Shown piece after piece: positions 57,529 to 64,000 of a stretch of DNA of 64,000 nt. Below the pieces are notes generated by a model. The model was not told the origin of the DNA and did no database searches. It worked only from the letters and a program-made list of their open reading frames with translations. The stretch's first letter is position 1. Every line of letters starts with the position of its first letter. The stretch spans positions 28,512,098 through 28,576,097 of the forward strand of contig OZ026605.1 of NCBI GenBank assembly GCA_964020085.1, read 5' to 3'. Source of the DNA: Micromussa lordhowensis. Its lineage: Eukaryota; Cnidaria; Anthozoa; Scleractinia; Lobophylliidae. Position numbers and translations under genes: made by a program.

Positions 57529-57715
57529 TGTTGTAATATGATTGAACCTGTGGGGACCCCCCTACGGCGTGGGGTCCCTGGCATTTTATGGGCCGCCCCG
57601 CAGATTAGCGGCCGTGGGAAATTGACATGGAGAACGTGCTGAAAGTTGAACACTTTGATCGTTGAGTTTGTTTAGTTAATTCATTATTGAGTAGCCTTAG
57701 ATCCAGCTTACAACA
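57529..57715 (+). repeat. 3' LTR of the Gypsy element
   Basis: 187 bp, apparently identical to the 5' LTR, followed by the GCTCG target duplication. Confidence 0.95.
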
Positions 57716-58011
57716 GCTCGGAACTTTTCTTTCCAAAGGAAGGCATTCCCGCTCGCACCTTCTTCATAATAAATGGCGACGCAATTTATAATACTGATCG
57801 CATACTTCATTTCCCAGTTTGTTCGGTAAGTTACTGTCACCACCATCCGGCGTGGCAATACTGGCCACAACAAATTACTTAGCGCTCGCAAAACTGAGGT
57901 CGAAACACTAGAAAAAATCGAACAAAATCGAGACTGAGAACACTGAGGTCAACAATACAGACGCTAATGTCGGAAATGGACAAATGTCAATTATGTCAGA
58001 GGCCAACATAA

Positions 58012-58086
58012 TAGCCTACGTGTAGCCGTACCCTCCCCCCGTTCATGGGTTTTCCTCGGGGGGAGGGTACGGCTACACGTAGGCTA
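58012..58086. mobile_element. 75-bp hairpin micro-element with 9-bp target duplication
   Basis: Arms TAGCCTACGTGTAGCCG.. and ..CGGCTACACGTAGGCTA, perfect over about 28 bp, with a short loop. CCAACATAA is duplicated exactly on both sides (58003-58011 and 58087-58095). The ends resemble those of the 25576 element (TAGCCTGCG). Confidence 0.85.
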
Positions 58087-58717
58087 CCAACATAATAGAT
58101 CGCAATAGGACTCAAAGACCTCATACGGTCTGATACTAACGTAGGGTACGTTTGACAGGACCTGACAGGGTGCAGAGCCGCTGCTATTCATCACTTGAAA
58201 CCTGACACAGCTATACGCACAAAAGAGGCCACAAAAGGTTTTTTTCCGCCAGCTTGCGGTTTTTGTGCCGGTCAACTTATGATGAAGTCACATTGGAACT
58301 GAAATCCCGTATCCCGCTCTGTTCCCTTGCCAATCTCGCATCCCAACCTAAAAACACGAAATCCCGCTCCCACTCGGAATTTAAATTCTCGCTTCCTGCC
58401 CCTTGTTTTCAGCTCAATCTCGAATATCACCGCGAAAAAGTTTTTGTCAACCGGAAAAGTCGGGGTCGCACTTGGCAATGTCCCCGATGACAGATTTTGG
58501 CCGCAAAGTAAACAAATTCTGTCCAAAATTTGCCAAGTGCGACCCATGCCAAATCCGCATCCCGCCAAACCTATTGGGGACCCTCTATAACTGCGATGAT
58601 CAATCATGTCTTCATATCTTTCTCCGCAGTTCAAATAAATGATCTTACATATATTCATTTGCATTCTTCATCACCTGTGGGTATATCACGAACTCACAAT
58701 GCGACCAGCTCCCAGCT

Positions 58718-58807
58718 GGCTTGATAGCTCAGTTGGTAGAGCACTGCACCGGTACCGCTGAGGTCGTGGGTTCGAATCCTGTTCAAGCCTGAATTTTTTT
58801 CAGGCTT
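58718..58807 (+). repeat. tRNA-like SINE/pseudo-tRNA with 3' hairpin, copy 2
   Basis: Body 58718-58789 (72 nt) can fold as a cloverleaf: acceptor GGCTTGA/TCAAGCC (7 of 7 pairs), D stem GCTC/GAGC, T arm with TTCGAAT. The anticodon stem is poor and position 33 would be C rather than T (loop CCGGTAC, nominal anticodon GGU). It is followed by the same GCCTGAATTTTTTTCAGGC hairpin as the 52865 copy. Probably a mobile tRNA-derived unit. Confidence 0.6.
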
Positions 58808-61156
58808 TAATTTCACAACTGCTTAGTTGTGTGAAAAACTGCGATAATCGATCATATCTTCATAATTTTATTCTCTTCGATCCCCTTTGAGCAAAGTATG
58901 GACTAAACGGCTTGGCCCACGTGGCAATGGAAGTCAGAGGTTTCGCACACATGCAAGGCAGTTCGCACCACAGTTTTTTGAGAGGTCAACCCAGTTCGCT
59001 CCCTACTCTGTTCCCAGGAGTTACCGCTTTAACCAAATACGGTTGGAAAAACTTTCTATTGAGAAACGTCAACCGTATTGCGGCTGAAAACGGTTGCGGT
59101 TGAAACGGTTGATCCCAGTAGAACACGACCTAAGTTACCTCGGCCTCGAGCAATACAAATAAGACGTCAGACCTACTAACGTTAACACTCGGATTTCCAG
59201 GAGTTCTAATTGACGAACATTGGTTAGACCACAGAAGTCGTGTGGTTAGACCAAAAAATTATGCGTACCAACCTCCCTAACAGCTGCCTGTAAACAAAGC
59301 CGGCAAAATCCGGCGCGGTTACCAGGCGGCTGACAAGACGTCTTGGTTTCGCCTATCACACGTCTACACGCTATCGATTGACTTCTAGTCGAGCCTCTCG
59401 GTTTCTGTTTGCCGTATCGTTGACTTGGAGCCCTCATTATAGAAAAGTAAGTGTATTATATTTTGTTGTAGCTGCAGGCTGCATTATGTTGCCAATGGCT
59501 GGCTGACGCCTCGTCATAAGCTCACTTGCACGTTGTTTATCTTTTGAGCGTGCATAATTTCGATCGACCGGCCGATAAAAGCTCACAGGAGAGAAATTTT
59601 AAACAGCTGATTTTAAGGTTGCGCAAGTGTGCAGATGATTTCACTTAGAACCATGACGCCGTCTGTTAAAGTTCTTGATGAAATGCGCTTCTGCGTTTTG
59701 ATGAAATTAATAGGTCAACGAAACTCATAAAATTTCTCGGACAGATCGTATATTTCACGCCCGGACGCCAGATGCACAGATGTGCTATCATCATTTCTGC
59801 GTTTTTTTTATTTGGTGGGACTTTCGGCAGAGAGATTGTTGTCGACATTACTTCCACATCCACGTTGGTTCGCAATTCAAGTTTGGGAACTCCTTCAATT
59901 CCAGGAAATGTTCATTTCCGATCGATCTCTTGCGGTGCATCTGTCAAAACTGAACTTGTCACTTGCTGCCATTTTCACAGACTCGTATTTGCTGGGCGAA
60001 AACTCTACTATTGTACCAGAGTGTGCCTTGTTAAGAGACTTTGTTGAATTTTGTGCTAATATAAATTACATATAAGACTTAACTTACGTAACAACAGATG
60101 ATTCGGTTGGCTAAGTTGAAAAGGTTTGCATGGTTTTAATCTTCACTAATTAACAATTACTCTAAAAACCCAAGTTTGCGAAAACAAGGGCAGTATTCCA
60201 ATTGTTTTAGTAGACGCTCTAAATTATGGCTGTCCAAAGCTACAATGTTATGTATTTTAAACCGAAAATCAAGAATCAAGAATAATTTATTGTCCCTTTT
60301 GAGAACATCCTGGTCTGAAACGTTATTTTCTTGGCACCTTTGAGCATGATTGTGTCCTACTGCAGAACAGCTTACAATACATGTAGGAGAGCCAATCAGA
60401 GCTGTAGATTTCTACCAGAGAACACAGTGTCTACAAATAGAAAGTTGATGTAGCAGTCACAGGAAGTAGACTTTCAAAGTGGATTCAAAAAGTGCAAAAT
60501 CAATGGCTGTGGTCCCTTTCACAAATCAGTATCTCACTCATGTAGCCTGCTAGTAGCCTGTGGGCAGCCTGCGAGTAGGCTCTCATTCAAAGGTAAAGCT
60601 GCCAGAGATGTTGGCACCTAGATGCTATTGTTTTCTGAATACAGCCCCTTCAAAGGTGTCAAGATTTCATGAGCCAAATTTACTAGCCAATTAAGTAAAT
60701 GAGCCAAACATCAACAAACAGGACAGGACAGTTTATTGCAAGTGGATGCATTTAGTTCATATCAGGTCTGTGGATCTTTGCTATGGATCATGGGTTAGCG
60801 CTGAGGAAAGTTGCTAACAAAGCATGTTAATGTATTTGTAATTACTGCAAAATCTGGTTACATATTAACATACACTTATTTGAAGTATCAAATCACGATA
60901 GATCCCATGGGGAATTACACCTTTTTTTAAATTATGCACGCATTTCAAATGCTTATCATAGAATTGTTGTTTAGAAGTGCAGTAATGATATATCTGTCAA
61001 GATGTCACTTAAAATAGATCAGTCTTGAAATTTGACCGTATCCGGGTAATATGGGCACCATGTTATTTGGCCCGTTGTTGACCACATTAACCAGGTTCAA
61101 CTGTACTTGTTGAAATAGAGGATATCTATTTGAACAGGGGTACTTAATACATTACA
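58808..61156. other. Interval without a confident gene
   Basis: A plus-strand frame at 59782-60075 (97 aa; ...LSTLLPHPRWFAIQVWELLQ..., ...SKLNLSLAAIFTD...) has protein-like Leu-rich helices but no family I can name. It may be a pseudogene piece. Near 60548-60590 the word AGTAGCCTG is repeated. The rest is A/T-rich. Confidence 0.35.
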
Positions 61157-61442
61157 GTGGGAGGCGCGGTGGCGTTATGGCTAGCACGCTTGTCTCTGGG
61201 TTGAGCAGCCCAGGTTCAAGCCAGGGATATTGTGTCGTGTTCTTGCGCAATACACTTAACTCTCACAGTGCCACTCGCTAAATGGGTACTGGCAAACGTT
61301 ATGCTAGGGGTAACCCTGCAATGGACTAGCATCCCATCCAGGGGGGGGTAGAAATACTCATAGTTGTTTCAGGTTACAGAAACCAGGACAAGCTCTGGCC
61401 TGATGGGCCACTTGGCCTGTATGCAGACTTTACCTTGACATA
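61157..61442 (+). mobile_element. tRNA-derived SINE, family 1, copy 3
   Basis: GGCGTTATGGCTAGCACGC (A box), GGTTCAAGCC (B box), GTGTTCTTGCGCAATACACT, TAAATGGGTACTGGC, GGGGTAACCCTGCAATGGAC, GCTCTGGCCTGATGGG. Same order as the 3266 copy. Just upstream of the SMCHD1-like gene. Confidence 0.8.
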
Positions 61443-61642
61443 ATGCAAAAATTGACAGCTTAAGGGGAGTTAAATTGAGTGGGATTGTTATTAAAGAAGA
61501 AACTGGAGGACTAAACTGATTCACTATGGTAATGTTTTGTCATCTTAACACGAAAACACAATATCATTTGACATTTACACGAGTGTGTTTTTTGGTTTTA
61601 TTCAGAAAGTGGGATATTTGCCAGGCACAGGCTGGTGGTTCC

Positions 61643-64000
61643 ATGGCTGGAGTGAATGTCTTGCTTTCCTGTGGAAATGATGACAAGACACTGAAGATTG
61701 AAAGAGACTGTACCTTTGGTGAATTTAGGACACAAGTGAAGTCTCTGTTTCCTCATTTACCAGAGGTTAGTTAGTTTGAAACATTCTCAGCTTTAAAACT
61801 TATAAATATCTGACCACCTTCTAGAGGGGGCATGAGGGGGCTCTGAACACAACAATGCTAACAAACAATGTTAACATCACTGCAAGAAAAGTCGACAAAA
61901 CACTGTCACAGCAATATATTTTTAGCCCCATAATACAAACGTCTACACTAGCTTGACATAATACTTTAATTTATACCTTAACAATTTTCCACAAAATAAA
62001 CAAATCACAATGTTTGCCATTGCCTATGATGTTATGTGTTGATACTGCTTATGCCTGTAAAGGTCAAAGACAGCTTCAAATTGGAACAACTGTAAATTGC
62101 ATGCATTAACAGAGTTTACATGCTACATTTAGGTCTGAGAAAGGTGAAACTACAGTGTAGAAACCGCAGCACTGCAAATAATTTATTTATTAATTTGTTA
62201 TTGAGAGGGCACAATATCAAAATCTAAATATTATAGTCTGGATCAGGGCTGTAATGAAACCAAGTTCTTGTCTGTGCACATTCTCTGACATCATGTATGT
62301 GCACGTATACACATGTATAAGACACAAGTGATTATTGTATACACAGCAGGTCTACGAAGCGTACAACTGTCATTTCACGATCTAGATATTTTCCCATTTG
62401 TTTCTTTTTTTAGCATTTCAGTATTAGTGATGGAGACTTCAATGAACTGGATGCGGGAAATTTTCATCAAGTTAAAAACAGTAGACTTGAAACATGGTGT
62501 CTGGTGAGAGATAGTAATTACATTTTCCTTTAATTTGTTTTCATCAACAATCATGTAGAAAATTATTTATCCTAATGATTTGTTGGATTTCACAGCAGGT
62601 GAAACTATACTGGTTTAAATTGCCATAAAGGTGCAATTCAGCGGTGCAGTGTTCAAGTTCCGCTCTGGCCACTACCTGTATTTCTTTCACTGTAACCCAG
62701 AGTTCAAATCCTTAGTAACGCTTGTAAATAGCCAACTGGTTTGCCACTGGCCAGTTAGGATTCTAAACAATGTTGTGTTCAGTTTGAACTATTTGTTTCA
62801 GTTGTCTGCTCGGCCTCACTGGCCTTTGTGCTATAAACACTGTCGAGGGTAAATGAAGGTTATTATTATTAGTTCCAGTTTAGGAAAGATCTTGTCCCAA
62901 ATTAACTGTTACAATCCACAGTTTTCAACTAGAGCTGAAGAAGTGAATTCAGGCCTTCAAACAAAACCTCATTAACAAGTTCTACCGTTTGTAAAAGTGC
63001 CCCAGATGTAGTTAGAAGGAACTCTTGCTGCACTCTGAAGTAAATTACAAATTTGTCTTAAACCTTAAATTTTCAGGTGCGAGGCTCGAAACAAGATGCT
63101 GTCAAACTAGACAAGCCGCATTCTGAATTGATGCGCTATGATGTGCACCCAAATGCACTCACTCAAAGTGGAAATTACCATTTTAGTGGTAAGGAATAGT
63201 TGGCTCTAACAGGGCTAAAAAGAGGTGCTGACCAGTTGTCAGGGACAAGTCGATTTTCCTGTTGGGCAAGTAACTTTTCATTCTCACTTGTCTGATGGGT
63301 AGTGGCTCAGGCAAGCCCTCTGCCAACTAAATGAAAAAAGAGTAAACTAAGACTTGTCTAGGACAAGCAAAATTTGAGAGCTACTTGTGCAAAGGGCAAG
63401 CTGGAATTCAATTACAAGCCCTGTCCAGTTACTAAATAAATGAATTTAGTTGCTAAATAAAAAATAAAGAGATACTGCCAATAAGAATGGCCAACTCCAA
63501 GTAACTCTTGGTCTCATAACATTATTATTATAAATAACTTGAAGAGTTGTCAAAACACTGGATAAAATACTAATTAAACTGTAAGTTAATCTTTGTACCC
63601 ATTCACAACATATTTAATTTGTAAGTTTTTTGATACCTGAAGTGGAAATGGTGACTGTCACACACAATAATTTTCTTTCAAGGTTGTAGCTAAGATCTGG
63701 CTGATTATCAGTACCTGAAATCTCACTCTTAAAGCAAACAAAAACCTAGGGAAATTTTCAAGGTTCACAGGTCAAAGAAAACCACCGTCACGGTCATGAT
63801 TTCCTTTGTTTTAACTTGATGAATTATTAATTAGTTTGAGAAGTAGGACATCCAGTCCATTAACGTTGTCCATGTTGATGCAGAGTTAACCTGGTATGTT
63901 ATCCTTTCTTTTGTACACACAATTACCATCCATGGAACCATATCTTTTTTCTGTTTGCAGCCAGTTATCAAGCATTTTGTGAGTTTATTGACAACAGCAT
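61643..64000 (+). CDS. SMCHD1-like protein, N-terminal exons (partial, runs off the right edge)
   Basis: Exons 61643-61765, 62414-62503, 63077-63188 and 63961-64000+ (phases 0, 0, 1). The first is preceded by an acceptor (TTTATTCAG at 61605), so a 5' UTR exon lies upstream. The first 70-80 residues (VNVLLSCGNDDKTLKIERDC...) look like the small ubiquitin-like domain at the N-terminus of SMCHD1. Then comes HPNALTQSGNYHFS and, in exon 4, YQAFCEFIDNS, the Glu/Asn motif I of a GHKL ATPase (E-x-x-DN). Order, spacing and the SG-x-Y-x-x-x-AS context match SMCHD1 better than MORC or HSP90. In vertebrates SMCHD1 is a non-canonical SMC protein in epigenetic silencing. The assignment rests on about 120 residues. 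Introns hold SINE-like and dispersed repeats. Confidence 0.7.
62632..62870 (+). mobile_element. tRNA-derived SINE, family 2
   Basis: B-box-like GAGTTCAAATCC, then CGCTTGTAAATAGCCAACTGGTTTGCC..TGGCCAGTTAGGAT and a TTATTATTATT tail. Matches 36775-36895. Lies in an intron of the SMCHD1-like gene. Confidence 0.6.
63238..63415. repeat. Dispersed repeat rich in CTTGCC/GGGCAAG words, copy 2
   Basis: TCTCACTTGTCTGATGGG and AAGCAAAATTTGAGAGCT, matching 11540-11615 in order. Intron of the SMCHD1-like gene. Confidence 0.5.

Larger units (their letters stand above)
53156..57715 (+). mobile_element. Full-length Ty3/Gypsy LTR retrotransposon
   Basis: 187-bp LTRs flank one long Gag-Pol frame. The 5-bp GCTCG is duplicated directly outside both LTRs (53151-53155 and 57716-57720). 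LTR ends are TG...CA. A primer-binding site follows the 5' LTR and a purine tract precedes the 3' LTR. By eye the LTRs show no difference. Short LTRs, a Leu-tRNA primer and a single frame resemble the Mag/SURL group; the clade is inference. Confidence 0.95.

Noticed and set aside
58718..58789. Functional tRNA-Thr gene
   Set aside because: Anticodon stem is poorly paired, position 33 is not T, and a second mutated copy with the same 3' hairpin points to a mobile repeat.
1..64000. CRISPR array or bacterial operon
   Set aside because: No regularly spaced identical repeats with unique spacers; genes are split by introns. The spaced palindromes at 40851 number only three.

Overview
The window looks like a piece of a cnidarian genome, most likely a stony coral or another hexacorallian. 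The evidence is intron-rich animal genes with GT/AG splice sites, animal-specific families (inward-rectifier K+ channels, a ciliary dynein regulatory subunit, an SMCHD1-like protein), no bacterial gene organisation, and intergenic DNA full of short inverted-repeat elements, tRNA-derived SINEs and fragments of LINE, Penelope-like and Gypsy retroelements. The species assignment is inference; the gene families are read from translated exons.

Layout. (1) 1-7 kb: the first two coding exons of mitochondrial ferredoxin/adrenodoxin reductase (FDXR, minus strand, continuing off the left edge), head to head with a complete five-exon GPN1 GTPase gene (plus strand) across 195 bp. (2) 7-10 kb: gene-free DNA with large hairpin repeats. 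(3) 10.3-15 kb: a complete four-exon DRC10/IQCD gene (nexin-dynein regulatory complex). (4) 15-20.6 kb: gene-free, with several inverted-repeat elements and a LINE 3' end. (5) 20.7-46.2 kb: four inward-rectifier K+ channel (Kir) genes. Two are intronless (20.7 kb plus strand; 44.7 kb minus strand) and two have two exons with the intron at the same codon (32.5 and 39.6 kb, minus strand). They differ at positions that in vertebrate Kir channels set rectification and pore-blocker sensitivity. Between the first and second lies a decayed Penelope-like element split by an L1-type LINE with a 17-bp target duplication. (6) 46-53 kb: repeat-rich with no confident gene. (7) 53.2-57.7 kb: a full-length Ty3/Gypsy LTR retrotransposon with LTRs that appear identical, a 5-bp target duplication and one open 1306-aa Gag-Pol frame, so a very recent insertion. 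(8) 58-61 kb: repeats, including a 75-bp hairpin element. (9) 61.6-64 kb: the first exons of an SMCHD1-like gene, cut off by the right edge just inside the ATPase motif.

The host genes are unrelated housekeeping or structural genes, apart from the Kir cluster, which is a local family expansion. The most unusual content is in the non-coding DNA. One group of repeats joins a near-perfect hairpin to a separate segment with its own terminal inverted repeats, and its families share little sequence. A second group consists of tiny, almost entirely palindromic elements flanked by exact 9-bp duplications.
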